Part shown: in pieces, positions 18,210 through 26,235 of the stretch
Numbering within the stretch: position 1 is the first letter of the stretch
How the letters are laid out: each line of letters opens with the position of its first letter
DNA from: Rhodospirillales bacterium
GTDB taxonomy: Bacteria; Pseudomonadota; Alphaproteobacteria; Rhodospirillales; Casp-alpha2
Direction of reading: 5' to 3'
DNA: 61,333 bases
Assembly: GCA_021775095.1 (NCBI GenBank)
Contig: JAJFII010000078.1
Span: 1-61,333, forward strand
Notes under the pieces: generated by a model
Told to the model about the DNA's origin: nothing
The model's input: the letters and a program-made list of their open reading frames with translations, nothing else
Databases searched by the model: none
Translations under genes and position numbers: made by a program

Positions 18210-19259
18210 TTAGGTCAGTAATTCCCGAAGGGTTACGGTTCGGTCCTCCCGTGCTGCGATTCCAACGGCCAGGGTTGCCGCCAGGGTCATCATCGCGTCG
18301 CGCGCGCCAATGACCGGAACGGCCGTACCGGCAAGCACGGCGAGGAAATGATCCAACTGATTTTCGTAAGCGCGCGACCCGTCGAGGGGCATATGCTGGC
18401 GCAGAAAGGGGTTTTCCCAATGATCCGTTTTCTGGTCATGTCGCCACAGGTTCATGCTCGGTGCCGCCAACGACCCGTTCGTGCCGCCAAAAAAATAACA
18501 GTCGCCGGGTTGATGGGGGAAATAGAGCGCCTGGCCGGATGTGGCCTCCCAGGTGTAGGGAGATGCCACCGAATCACTCATTATAAAACTGCCAAGGGCG
18601 CCGTTTTCAAAACGCAGAGAAATACTCGCCGTATCTTCAACCTCAAAGCCACGGGCCGCATTGGAGGTGAAGGCCCGCACACTTTCGATTTCACCGACAA
18701 TAAAACGCAGGCAATCCATTTCGTGGATGAGATTTATCAGGAGCGGACCACCGCCGGGTTTGCGCCGCCATTCGGCGTTAAAATAGTCGTCCGGTTTGTC
18801 GGCCATCCACATGCCGTTGACCGCCACCAGATCACCAATTGCCCCTTCGGCGATCAAACGTTTGCTTTCATAAATATCCGGGCTGTGGCGGCGGTGATGG
18901 CCGACGAGGATGGGAATAGCAAAACTTTCGCTTGCTTGAACCAATTGTTGCGCCGCCGGGATCGTATCGGCGATGGGTTTTTCAATAAGACAGGGAATTT
19001 GTCTTTGTAAACAGGCGAGGCCGGCAGCTAAGTGCAGGGTATTGGGTAGGGCAATGATCGCCCCATCCGGTTTGGTTTCATCCAACAGGCTCTCGAAGCG
19101 GGCATAACAGGGAACACCGATGTTTTGCGCGTAGGCAACGGCATCGTCCGTGACGTCGGCAACACCAACCAATTCGGCCTGGGGGTGATTTTGCACAAGC
19201 GTGCAATGTTCCCGGCCGATCAGCCCGGTGCCTAATACAACGAGTCTTTTTTTGGTCAT
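18210..19259 (-). CDS. Gfo/Idh/MocA-family NAD(P)-dependent oxidoreductase
   Basis: A 349-residue dehydrogenase. The Rossmann motif is VVLGTGLIGREH (7-18), the catalytic Lys94 is in CLIEKPIAD, and His179 lies in NLIHEMD, the usual GGGxxxxxxxH helix. Family members oxidise cyclic polyols, sugars or their acids. It is the second gene of a minus-strand pair behind the 3-dehydroshikimate dehydratase fusion (gap 114 bases), so it is a good candidate for a quinate, shikimate or related cyclitol dehydrogenase that makes the dehydratase substrate; this role is inferred from position only. Convergent with pcaB. Confidence 0.85.
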   Translation of the reverse strand: MTKKRLVVLGTGLIGREHCTLVQNHPQAELVGVADVTDDAVAYAQNIGVPCYARFESLLDETKPDGAIIALPNTLHLAAGLACLQRQIPCLIEKPIADTIPAAQQLVQASESFAIPILVGHHRRHSPDIYESKRLIAEGAIGDLVAVNGMWMADKPDDYFNAEWRRKPGGGPLLINLIHEMDCLRFIVGEIESVRAFTSNAARGFEVEDTASISLRFENGALGSFIMSDSVASPYTWEATSGQALYFPHQPGDCYFFGGTNGSLAAPSMNLWRHDQKTDHWENPFLRQHMPLDGSRAYENQLDHFLAVLAGTAVPVIGARDAMMTLAATLAVGIAAREDRTVTLRELLT

Positions 19260-19373
19260 CTGTTTGTCTTTCGTTCTATGGCACTGTTGTGGGCAGAAAA
19301 TTTCTGGCTGTCTGGATAACCGCGCCTGTCATTTCCGCCGCCGGGGCCCTGAAAATGGTCTCAACAAACACCA

Positions 19374-21260
19374 TCAAAGATGTTCCGTGCGTTGCGTGTT
19401 GCGTTTTTGTGCGGAAATTCGAAATTGCGCATTTGTCGCACCATACCCCTTATAATCCCCCTGTCTCTCAATGATTTCAAAGAAAAAACCGTCTCCGTAA
19501 ATCTGGCTGTAAAACTGATAATAGGCGCCATTTTCGTCACGGTCATAGAGAATATTGTTGCGCCGCAATTGATTGAGCAATGGATCGCCCAGGGCAAGGC
19601 GGGCGTCAAGGTCATCGTAATAATTGGGTGAGATCTGCAAGGGTTGGAAGCCGCGCGTTTTGAGGGCCGCCGCTGTGGTAAAAATATCGGCGCAGGTAAA
19701 GGCGATATGTTGAACGGCGGAGCCAAAGCGCCGGGAGATAAATTGACCGGCAAAGGTCCGGTTGTTTTCAACGCCGTTTAAGGTTAAGCGCAGGGAACCC
19801 GAGGCGTTTTCGATCACCTGGCTGCGGATCAAACCGGCAGGATCAACCACGTCGACGACGGGAAGTTTGGTGGTTTTAAACAAAGACGTGTAAAACAGGA
19901 CCCATGACAACATCTCTTCGTGGTTCATGGTCTGGGCGATATGGTCAATGGATTTAAGGCCGCAATCGCCTGTCGCGGCCGGGGTTTGCTGAAGGCTGAA
20001 TTCTTTTTCCCAGAGATCTTTCAGGGAGGATTTGTTGTCGACAAAGTGCAGGATACCACCGCTGACGCCGCGGATTGCCGGAATTTCAAGTTCTCCGGGG
20101 CCGACGGGCTGGGTAAAAATATCCGCGCCAAGGGCCTGGGCCCGTTGCACCGTGGCCTTGGCGTCTGCAACCGACAGTCCAATGTCACAAACTCCGGTGC
20201 CATGCACAATATAGGACGAATGGGCAAAACCATCGCGATCCGTGTTCAAAACAATGTTGATGTCGCCCTGACGCCACAGCTCGACATCTTTGGAAATATG
20301 TTTTCCCCTGTGGTTAAATCCCAGGGTGTGGAGGATCGTTGCAAGCTCTTCAGCCTCTGTTTCGTTGGCGGAGAATTCAATAAATTCGATGCCGTTTACC
20401 GGAATCTGGTCGGGCATTTTAACGGGCTCAATTTTGAGGTCTGGTTCGAGTTTGGCAACCTGATCCATCAAATAGACGAGGGAGCGATACCCGTCGATGG
20501 AAATGAAACGCGGTGAGCCGCCCCTGAACTGGTCGTTGAATATTTCCAGCGATAGGGGACCGTCATAGCCGGTTGCCGCGACTGCCCCCATGAAACCGAC
20601 AACGTCAAGATCGCCTTCGCCCGGCATGTTTCGGAAATGCCGGCTCCAATACAGCAGATCCATGTCGATCAACGGCGCATCGGCCAGTTGTACGAAAAAG
20701 ATTTTGTCGCCGGGAATGGCGCGAATGCTATTGGGATCAATTTTGCGGGCTAAGGTATGAAAGGAATCCAGGATGAGGCCGATGTTTGGGTGGTCAGCCC
20801 GGCGGACAATTTCCCAGGCGTCGCGGTGGTCATTGATATGGCGTCCCCAGGCCAGGGCTTCATAACCAACCCGCAGTCCCCGCCTGGCGGCGCGCGCGCC
20901 AAGCTCGCAAAAATCGTCGGCAGCCCGGTCGATGCCGCCGAGCGCCTGTGGTGCGGTGTTTGAGCAGACCAGCATGAGGTCCGTGCCCAATTCCTGCATC
21001 ACGTCAAATTTTCGTTCTGCCCGGTCGAAGGCGCGGGCGCGGTTTGGTTTGGGCATGCCTTCAAAATCACGGAAGGGCTGAAACAAAGAGATTTCCAGGC
21101 CAAAGTCCCGGACCAATTTGGCGACTTCTCTGGGCGGTCCGTCAAATGTCAGAAAATCATTTTCAAAGATCTCAATGCCATCAAATCCAGCATCGGAAAT
21201 CGCTGACAATTTTTCCTTCAAATTCCCGCTGATCGAAACCGTCGCAATAGAAGTTTTCAT
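19374..21260 (-). CDS. quiC: 3-dehydroshikimate dehydratase fused to a 4-hydroxyphenylpyruvate-dioxygenase-like domain
   Basis: A 628-residue two-domain protein. Residues 1-275 form an AP-endonuclease-2/xylose-isomerase-type TIM barrel with the metal ligands expected for bacterial 3-dehydroshikimate dehydratase: Glu134, Asp165, Gln191 and Glu239, plus His168 and Arg210. It converts 3-dehydroshikimate to protocatechuate. Residues 285-620 are a vicinal-oxygen-chelate pair like 4-hydroxyphenylpyruvate dioxygenase and keep its iron triad: His440 (SIDHIAQ), His518 (VQHIAF) and Glu595 (FFFEIIER). Such fusions (QuiC1 type) are known in Pseudomonas; the role of the second half is not settled. The location next to the pca operon and divergent from a TetR gene supports a quinate/shikimate feed into protocatechuate. 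Confidence 0.92.
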   Translation of the reverse strand: MKTSIATVSISGNLKEKLSAISDAGFDGIEIFENDFLTFDGPPREVAKLVRDFGLEISLFQPFRDFEGMPKPNRARAFDRAERKFDVMQELGTDLMLVCSNTAPQALGGIDRAADDFCELGARAARRGLRVGYEALAWGRHINDHRDAWEIVRRADHPNIGLILDSFHTLARKIDPNSIRAIPGDKIFFVQLADAPLIDMDLLYWSRHFRNMPGEGDLDVVGFMGAVAATGYDGPLSLEIFNDQFRGGSPRFISIDGYRSLVYLMDQVAKLEPDLKIEPVKMPDQIPVNGIEFIEFSANETEAEELATILHTLGFNHRGKHISKDVELWRQGDINIVLNTDRDGFAHSSYIVHGTGVCDIGLSVADAKATVQRAQALGADIFTQPVGPGELEIPAIRGVSGGILHFVDNKSSLKDLWEKEFSLQQTPAATGDCGLKSIDHIAQTMNHEEMLSWVLFYTSLFKTTKLPVVDVVDPAGLIRSQVIENASGSLRLTLNGVENNRTFAGQFISRRFGSAVQHIAFTCADIFTTAAALKTRGFQPLQISPNYYDDLDARLALGDPLLNQLRRNNILYDRDENGAYYQFYSQIYGDGFFFEIIERQGDYKGYGATNAQFRISAQKRNTQRTEHL

Positions 21261-21336
21261 CTGTTAGGGGCCTTTAATTCATTTGATCATCTGCCCGGGT
21301 GTTGGCTGTCGGGTTGGTTTGTGGCCACTCATTGGG

Positions 21337-21352
21337 TTTTCGAAATCGAAAA
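21337..21352. promoter_or_regulatory. Palindrome TTTTCGA-AA-TCGAAAA, candidate operator
   Basis: Perfect 7-base arms around a 2-base spacer in the gap between the divergent dehydratase and tetR genes. Size and symmetry suit a dimeric TetR-type repressor. It directly abuts the first of the three direct repeats at 21351-21427. No binding evidence exists. Confidence 0.4.
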
Positions 21353-21427
21353 TGTTCGTCTCGGTTAATTATATAATGTTTGCTGTGGTTAATTGAGTCA
21401 ATCAAAATGTTCGCTGTGGTTAATTAT
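21351..21427. repeat. Three direct 22-bp repeats in the quiC-tetR intergenic region
   Basis: Copies at 21351-21372, 21375-21396 and 21406-21427 share the pattern AATGTTYG-YTSYGGTTAATT; copies 2 and 3 differ at only three positions. Start-to-start distances are 24 and 31 bases. A TATAAT hexamer (21372-21377) lies between copies 1 and 2 and is nearly symmetric, so it may serve either strand. Placement over the divergent promoters suggests iterated binding sites for the TetR protein encoded next door. Confidence 0.6.
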
Positions 21428-21461
21428 TGTATTTCCCGAGAATTTCGGGATAACTGGGTGG

Positions 21462-22163
21462 ATGCAAAAGATCGACGAAACCCAGACTGACAGCCAACTC
21501 AACCGGTCCCGGTGGAAACAAAACCCGGACGCGGTTCGCCGGGATATCTTGCGTGTCGCCACCCAGGAGTTTGCCGCCCATGGCCTCTCGGGCACGCGCA
21601 TGGCAAATATTGCGGCCAAAACAAAAACATCGAAACGGATGATCTATTATTATTTTGGCGATAAAGAGGGATTGTACGGACAGGTCCTCGAGGCCCTGTA
21701 TGCGGCCGTGCGCCAGGGAGAGGATCAATTGGATCTGGCGATGCTGCCGCCCGTGGAGGCTTTGCAAAAACTGGTGGTTTTCACCTTTGATCACCATTGC
21801 CAACACCCGGATTTTGTTCGCCTGGTGATGATTGAAAATATTCATCACGCCAAATATCTAAGAACCTCGGAGATCATCCGGCAGCTCAATAAATCGGCCA
21901 TTGAAAAGGTGCAGGATATTTGCCGCCGCGGCCAGCAGGACGGGGTTTTTCGCGACGACGTCGACGCCCTGAAATTGCATTGGCACATCAGCAGCATGGC
22001 GTTCTTTAATGTCTCAAACCGGCCGACGTTTTCGGAAGTTTTTGGTGATCGTTTGTGGATATCTGAGGAGCAGGAAAACCTGCGAGCGCTTGTGGTCGAT
22101 GCGGTTGTTGGTTCCGTCTTAAAATCCAATGCAAAATTGCCGACAGCGAAAAAATCTAAATAG
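21462..22163 (+). CDS. TetR-family transcriptional regulator
   Basis: A 233-residue regulator. The N-terminal helix-turn-helix covers about 28-75 (RRDILRVATQEFAAHGLSG, then MANIAAKTKTSKRMIYYYFG with the usual YYFG end). The C-terminal all-helical ligand domain has the pattern KYLRTSEIIRQLNKSAIEKV found in regulators of aromatic degradation. ATG at 21462 (MQKIDETQ) is chosen over an upstream in-frame start at 21393, which would put 23 non-helical residues encoded by the repeat region ahead of the HTH. It is divergent from the dehydratase gene and likely controls it and itself through the sites at 21337-21427; control of the pca operon is possible but those sites are not seen there. Confidence 0.85.
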   Translation: MQKIDETQTDSQLNRSRWKQNPDAVRRDILRVATQEFAAHGLSGTRMANIAAKTKTSKRMIYYYFGDKEGLYGQVLEALYAAVRQGEDQLDLAMLPPVEALQKLVVFTFDHHCQHPDFVRLVMIENIHHAKYLRTSEIIRQLNKSAIEKVQDICRRGQQDGVFRDDVDALKLHWHISSMAFFNVSNRPTFSEVFGDRLWISEEQENLRALVVDAVVGSVLKSNAKLPTAKKSK

Positions 22164-22193
22164 GCCAAATCCGCAACCACCGTCCCTGAGCAC

Positions 22194-22492
22194 TAGAGTA
22201 TGTCTTCCCTAATTGGATTCACTGAGATCGAATACGGGCTCCTCCCGATAGGAGAAGACGCGCAGGCGATGTCCCTCTCGGGCCATGCAATGGCCCTGCC
22301 GGGCAGCGGGCGCATCGTCAAGCGTTTTCGACGCAGCGCGACGGGCCCGTATTCGACCACAGGCAACGCGTCCAGCCCACCGAACCGCGTCAGGCCCCGT
22401 TTGCGATGCGCCAGCATCGCCGCACCTACCCTTCCTTGTCGGAGACCTGGACGCGCTGTCTCAGTGGTTCCAATTAGGGAAGACATACTCTA
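22194..22492. mobile_element. Non-autonomous IS630/Tc1-type element (MITE), 295 bp
   Basis: Terminal inverted repeats of 32 bp at 22196-22227 and 22459-22490 match at 30 positions; both begin GAGTATGTCTTCCCTAATTG. The element is flanked on each side by TA (22194-22195 and 22491-22492), the duplication made by IS630/Tc1/mariner transposases. A second inverted pair lies inside: TCGAATACGGGC at 22228-22239 and GCCCGTATTCGA at 22345-22356. No transposase is encoded; short frames on both strands begin and end with the same peptides only because the ends are inverted copies. It lies between tetR and the promoter of the liv-hyu operon. Confidence 0.85.
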
Positions 22493-22640
22493 AGCGGCAA
22501 AACCCGGGTGGCAATTGCCCTGCCTGAGGGATTGGTAAATTGGCTTGGGGTTTTGATTTTACAGGGAGATCAAACAACGACGTCCGGATGGCGATTTTCA
22601 ATCTTTTGACAAACCACCGCGCCTTCGGCGCAGAGCTCTC

Positions 22641-22670
22641 TTGACTCGTTTTAAAAAAAGTCCCTAATAT
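22641..22670 (+). promoter_or_regulatory. Sigma-70-type promoter of the liv-hyu operon
   Basis: TTGACT (22641-22646), 18-base spacer, TAATAT (22665-22670). This is the closest match to a housekeeping promoter in the window. Initiation would fall near 22677, leaving a leader of about 110 bases before the fused permease gene at 22790. The IclR-type operator at 22679-22707 covers the predicted start point. Confidence 0.6.
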
Positions 22671-22678
22671 AGCTATAT

Positions 22679-22707
22679 CGCAACATTGTTGCATATAGTG
22701 CAACACC
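22679..22707. promoter_or_regulatory. IclR-type operator, copy A (liv-hyu operon)
   Basis: Pattern CGCAAC-ATT-GTTGC followed by TGCAAC at 22699-22704. The core GCAACA-T-TGTTGC is a perfect dyad, flanked by CTATAT (22673-22678) and ATATAG. The same arrangement CGCAAC-NNN-GTTG-N8-GCAAC with identical spacing occurs at 36070-36098 upstream of the iclR gene and was noticed nowhere else in the window by eye. Its position at the predicted transcription start suits repression. Confidence 0.65.
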
Positions 22708-22789
22708 GCATATATGGGGAGTGTTGTTTTGGGGCCTGTGTTTCATATCCATCGAGCTGAATTTTGCCCCTGTTGGGGCGGGGTTTGAC

Positions 22790-24688
22790 ATGGAGTTATT
22801 ACCTCAGGTCCTGGTCAATGGCCTTACCGTAGGCGCCACCTACGCGCTGTTTGCCGTTGGTGTCTCGTTGATCTTCGGTGTCCTGAACATCATCAATTTT
22901 GGCCATGGTGCGGCCTATGGCATTGCCGCCTACATGGCGATGGTGATGCTTCGTTATACCGGCTTTAATATTTATTTGGCCTTTGCCTTTGGCGTGCTGT
23001 CGGCCTTTCTGGTTGGATATTTAATCGAACGCATTGCGGTCAAACCGGTCCGCGAGCAACCGATTTTGATGGCTTTGATCACAACCCTCGGGCTGGGTAT
23101 GGTTCTGGAAAATGGTCTGCAGTTCATTTTTGGGCCACAAACCCAGGCCTTTCCCTTACCGGAGACCCATGAACCCTTCCAGATCGGCGATACGACCATC
23201 AGCGTCTGGGAAATCTCGACCCTGGTTGTCGTCGTGGTGACCATTGCCATCCTGCACGTGATGCTCAAACACACAAATTTTGGCATTGGCGTGCGTGCCA
23301 TTGCGGAAGACAGGCGGGCCGCCAATTTGTTGGGGATCGATGTCGACCGGACCATTTTGATTACCTTTTGTATCGCTTCTGCCCTCGGCGGGATTTCCGG
23401 CTTGCTCGGAGCGTCGCTCTACAACGCGATTTACCCGGTGATGGGCACCGTCAGCATGCTGAAGGCCTTTGCCGCATCCGTATTGGGTGGCATGGAGGTC
23501 ATTTCAGGGGCCATTGTCGGTGGTTTTATCATCGGCATCGCCGAGGCGGCGACCAGCGTTTATATCTCCGCCGCGTGGCGAGATGCCATAGCACTTGGCC
23601 TGATTGTGGTGGTGCTGGTATTTCGACCGACCGGTTTGCTGGGGCGCCGGGGTTTGGAAAAGATGGAGCGGCCCAGCCTGAATATCATGCCGTTGCCACC
23701 GGTTCCAAAACTAACTTTTAATCACCCCATGGTTTACGGTTTCCTGATTGCAATTGCCCTGCCGTTGGTCGTGCACGACAATTATTACCTGCGCATTATG
23801 ATCATCATGACCGTCTACGGGACCTTGGCCTTGAGTCTCAATCTGATTGCTGGTTTTGCTGGATTGATTTCGCTCGGCCATGCGGCGTTCTACGGCGTCG
23901 GTGCCTATACATCGGCCATCCTGACGACCCGCTATGGGATGCCGGTGTGGTTTGGTTTTGTCAGTGCCGTTGTCGTCACCGGAATATTTGGCGTGTTGTT
24001 TGCGTGGCCGATGATGCGATTGCGGGGCCATTATATCGCCATGGGGACGCTGGGGCTTTCCGGTGCCATTGGTGTGGTCATGCTCAACTGGATCGATGTG
24101 ACCAATGGCCCCATGGGAATTCGTGCAATTCCGTTGCCCAGTTTATTTGGCATCGAATATACCAATTTCGGCTTCTATTACACCATTCTCGGCATTTTGA
24201 TTGTCTCGACATTGCTTGTTATCACCTTGGTCGATTCGTCGTTTGGGCGCTCTTTGCGGGCCATGCGCGACGATGAATTGGGGGCGGCCAGCGTCGGCAT
24301 CGATGCACGATATGTAAAAATGATGGTGTTTGGCATTTCCGCAGCGATTGCCGGTGGCTGCGGCAGTTTTTGGGCACATTTTGTCAGCTTTATCAGTCCC
24401 GACAGTTTTACGCCGGGCGAATCCATCGCCCTGCTGTCGATGGTTGTGCTCGGCGGATTGGGGTCCATTCCCGGTGCCATAATGGGTGGTGCCGTGCTTT
24501 CGGCGTTGCCGGAAGTTTTACGTTTTGCATCTGACTACCGCCAGGCGATTTATGGTCTGGTGATCATGTTGGTTGTCTTATATCGGCCGCAGGGCCTGTT
24601 CGGATTTAATTCCGTCGTGATCCGACCGTTAAGCCGAAAGGAGCCGCCGAAAAAACCAGATGCCGAGCCCCAGGAGGTTGGCCAATGA
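22790..24688 (+). CDS. Fused LivH-LivM branched-chain-amino-acid-type ABC permease
   Basis: A 632-residue inner-membrane protein joining the two permeases that are usually separate. Residues 1-295 are LivH-like (LLPQVLVNGLTVGATYALFA, LINFGHGAAYG, ASVLGGMEVISGAIVGGFI); a linker with VFRPTGLLGRRG follows; residues about 315-610 are LivM-like (LALSLNLIAGFAGLISLGHA, VVLGGLGSIPGAIMGG, YRPQGLFGF). Such fusions are known but uncommon. The start at 22790 matches LivH N-termini; an upstream GTG at 22721 is open but has no proper ribosome-binding site. It is the first gene of the operon and overlaps livG by four bases. Confidence 0.88.
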   Translation: MELLPQVLVNGLTVGATYALFAVGVSLIFGVLNIINFGHGAAYGIAAYMAMVMLRYTGFNIYLAFAFGVLSAFLVGYLIERIAVKPVREQPILMALITTLGLGMVLENGLQFIFGPQTQAFPLPETHEPFQIGDTTISVWEISTLVVVVVTIAILHVMLKHTNFGIGVRAIAEDRRAANLLGIDVDRTILITFCIASALGGISGLLGASLYNAIYPVMGTVSMLKAFAASVLGGMEVISGAIVGGFIIGIAEAATSVYISAAWRDAIALGLIVVVLVFRPTGLLGRRGLEKMERPSLNIMPLPPVPKLTFNHPMVYGFLIAIALPLVVHDNYYLRIMIIMTVYGTLALSLNLIAGFAGLISLGHAAFYGVGAYTSAILTTRYGMPVWFGFVSAVVVTGIFGVLFAWPMMRLRGHYIAMGTLGLSGAIGVVMLNWIDVTNGPMGIRAIPLPSLFGIEYTNFGFYYTILGILIVSTLLVITLVDSSFGRSLRAMRDDELGAASVGIDARYVKMMVFGISAAIAGGCGSFWAHFVSFISPDSFTPGESIALLSMVVLGGLGSIPGAIMGGAVLSALPEVLRFASDYRQAIYGLVIMLVVLYRPQGLFGFNSVVIRPLSRKEPPKKPDAEPQEVGQ

Positions 24689-25458
24689 GCGGCGCACTGC
24701 TCCAGCTTGATCAGGTCTCGCGGCTGTTTGGTGGCCTGGTGGCCGTCGATAAACTGTCCTTTGACTTATTTGAAGGCGATATCTTATCGATCATTGGGCC
24801 GAATGGTGCCGGCAAAACCACGGCCTTTAACTTGATCTCTAATATATTCCCGCCGAGCGATGGAGAAATTCGGTTTCAAGGGCAGGTGATCAATGGTTTA
24901 CCCATGCACAAGATTGCCGATGGCGGAATCGCACGGACCTTCCAGAACCTCAGAATTTTTCCCAATTTAAGCGTCCGTGAAAACGTTCTCGTCGGTCTGG
25001 CGCGCACCAACAAAACCTCGATAATGTCGACCATATTGCGCCTCCGTTCCCATCGACATGAAGAACGCCGTCTGGCAGCGGATGCAGATAAATTGCTTGA
25101 GCTGATGGAATTGGCTGACGTCGCCGATCAAATGGCGAGAAACCTGCCCTATGGCAGTCAGCGCCGGGTCGAGATTGCCCGTGCATTGGCGACCGACCCG
25201 CAAATTGTCATGCTTGACGAACCGGCAGCCGGTATGAACCCCGCTGAAATTGCTGAGCTGATGATTTTGATCAGACGCCTGCGCGACGCATTGAATAAAA
25301 CCATTCTTTTGGTCGAGCATCATATGAGCCTGGTGATGGATGTCTCTGATCGCATTGTCGTCATGGACCAGGGCAAAAAGATTGTTGAGGGCCAACCGCA
25401 AGAGATCCGCAATGATCCCCGGGTCATCGAAGCTTATCTGGGATCGGTACCGGTGTAA
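24685..25458 (+). CDS. LivG-type ABC transporter ATP-binding protein
   Basis: A 257-residue cytoplasmic ATPase with Walker A GPNGAGKT, a signature region NLPYGSQRRVEIARAL, Walker B IVMLDEPAAGMNP and switch His in LLVEHHM. The inserted helical segment and the C-terminal IEAYLGS are typical of LivG. ATG overlaps the end of the permease gene (ATGA). It energises import together with LivF, the fused permease and the binding protein encoded at 31508-32638. Confidence 0.92.
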   Translation: MSGALLQLDQVSRLFGGLVAVDKLSFDLFEGDILSIIGPNGAGKTTAFNLISNIFPPSDGEIRFQGQVINGLPMHKIADGGIARTFQNLRIFPNLSVRENVLVGLARTNKTSIMSTILRLRSHRHEERRLAADADKLLELMELADVADQMARNLPYGSQRRVEIARALATDPQIVMLDEPAAGMNPAEIAELMILIRRLRDALNKTILLVEHHMSLVMDVSDRIVVMDQGKKIVEGQPQEIRNDPRVIEAYLGSVPV

Positions 25459-25462
25459 TGAC

Positions 25463-26164
25463 ATGTTGATCGCCGAAAATCTTGTTGTTGCTTATGGGCC
25501 GATCGAGGCCGTTCGAGATATTTCCATTAAACTGGGATCGGGTCAGCTGGTAACACTTGTCGGTGCCAATGGGGCGGGAAAGAGCACAACGATCCGCGCC
25601 CTTTCCGGTGAGATCGGACCGGCCAGTGGAACCATCAGTTACAACGGCGAGACACTGATTGGCCTGGAACCGCACCGGATTGCCCGCAAGGGAATTGTCC
25701 AGTGCCCGGAAGGCCGGCGCATATTTTCAGGCCTGACGGTCATGGAAAATCTAAAACTCGGCGCCTATGGCAGCGGCCGAAAGGATGGCAATCCGGAAGC
25801 CGAGGAATGGATATTTGAGATTTTCCCGCGCCTCGCCGAACGGCGCCAGCAGATTGGTGGCACGCTGTCTGGCGGTGAACAACAAATGTTGGCCATTGGC
25901 CGGGCCTTGATGGCGGCTCCGAAAGTCCTGTTGTTGGACGAACCCTCGCTCGGTTTAGCGCCAATATTGGTGCAAACCATGTTTGAAGCCATTCAGCAAA
26001 TCAACAATACCGGCACCTCGGTTCTGCTGGTCGAACAGAATGCGTTCATGGCGCTTAATATCGCCAGCTACGGCTATGTATTGCAGACGGGAAAAATCGT
26101 TCTCGAAGGATCGGCCAAAGAATTGTTGTCGAACGAGGAGACCATTCACGCCTATCTGGGTTGA
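25463..26164 (+). CDS. LivF-type ABC transporter ATP-binding protein
   Basis: A 233-residue ATPase with Walker A GANGAGKST, signature LSGGEQQMLAIGRALM and Walker B VLLLDEPSLGLAP; the VPEGR-like segment CPEGRRIFSGLTVMENLKLG and the C-terminal HAYLG are typical of LivF. ATG at 25463 starts four bases after the livG stop codon; the frame is open farther upstream, but that part lies in livG and is not conserved sequence. Second ATPase of the heteromeric importer. Confidence 0.92.
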   Translation: MLIAENLVVAYGPIEAVRDISIKLGSGQLVTLVGANGAGKSTTIRALSGEIGPASGTISYNGETLIGLEPHRIARKGIVQCPEGRRIFSGLTVMENLKLGAYGSGRKDGNPEAEEWIFEIFPRLAERRQQIGGTLSGGEQQMLAIGRALMAAPKVLLLDEPSLGLAPILVQTMFEAIQQINNTGTSVLLVEQNAFMALNIASYGYVLQTGKIVLEGSAKELLSNEETIHAYLG

Positions 26165-26235
26165 GCGACGAACGGGCCAGGTAACGAGGTTTTAATGTAA
26201 GGGCGCTTTGTCAGGGCCCGTCCAGTGGAGGAGTT

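Noticed and set aside
22200-22493. Open frames of 97 codons on both strands, each starting MSSLIG and ending EDIL
   Set aside because: They read through the inverted ends of the MITE, which explains the identical start and end peptides; no protein family, no ribosome-binding site.
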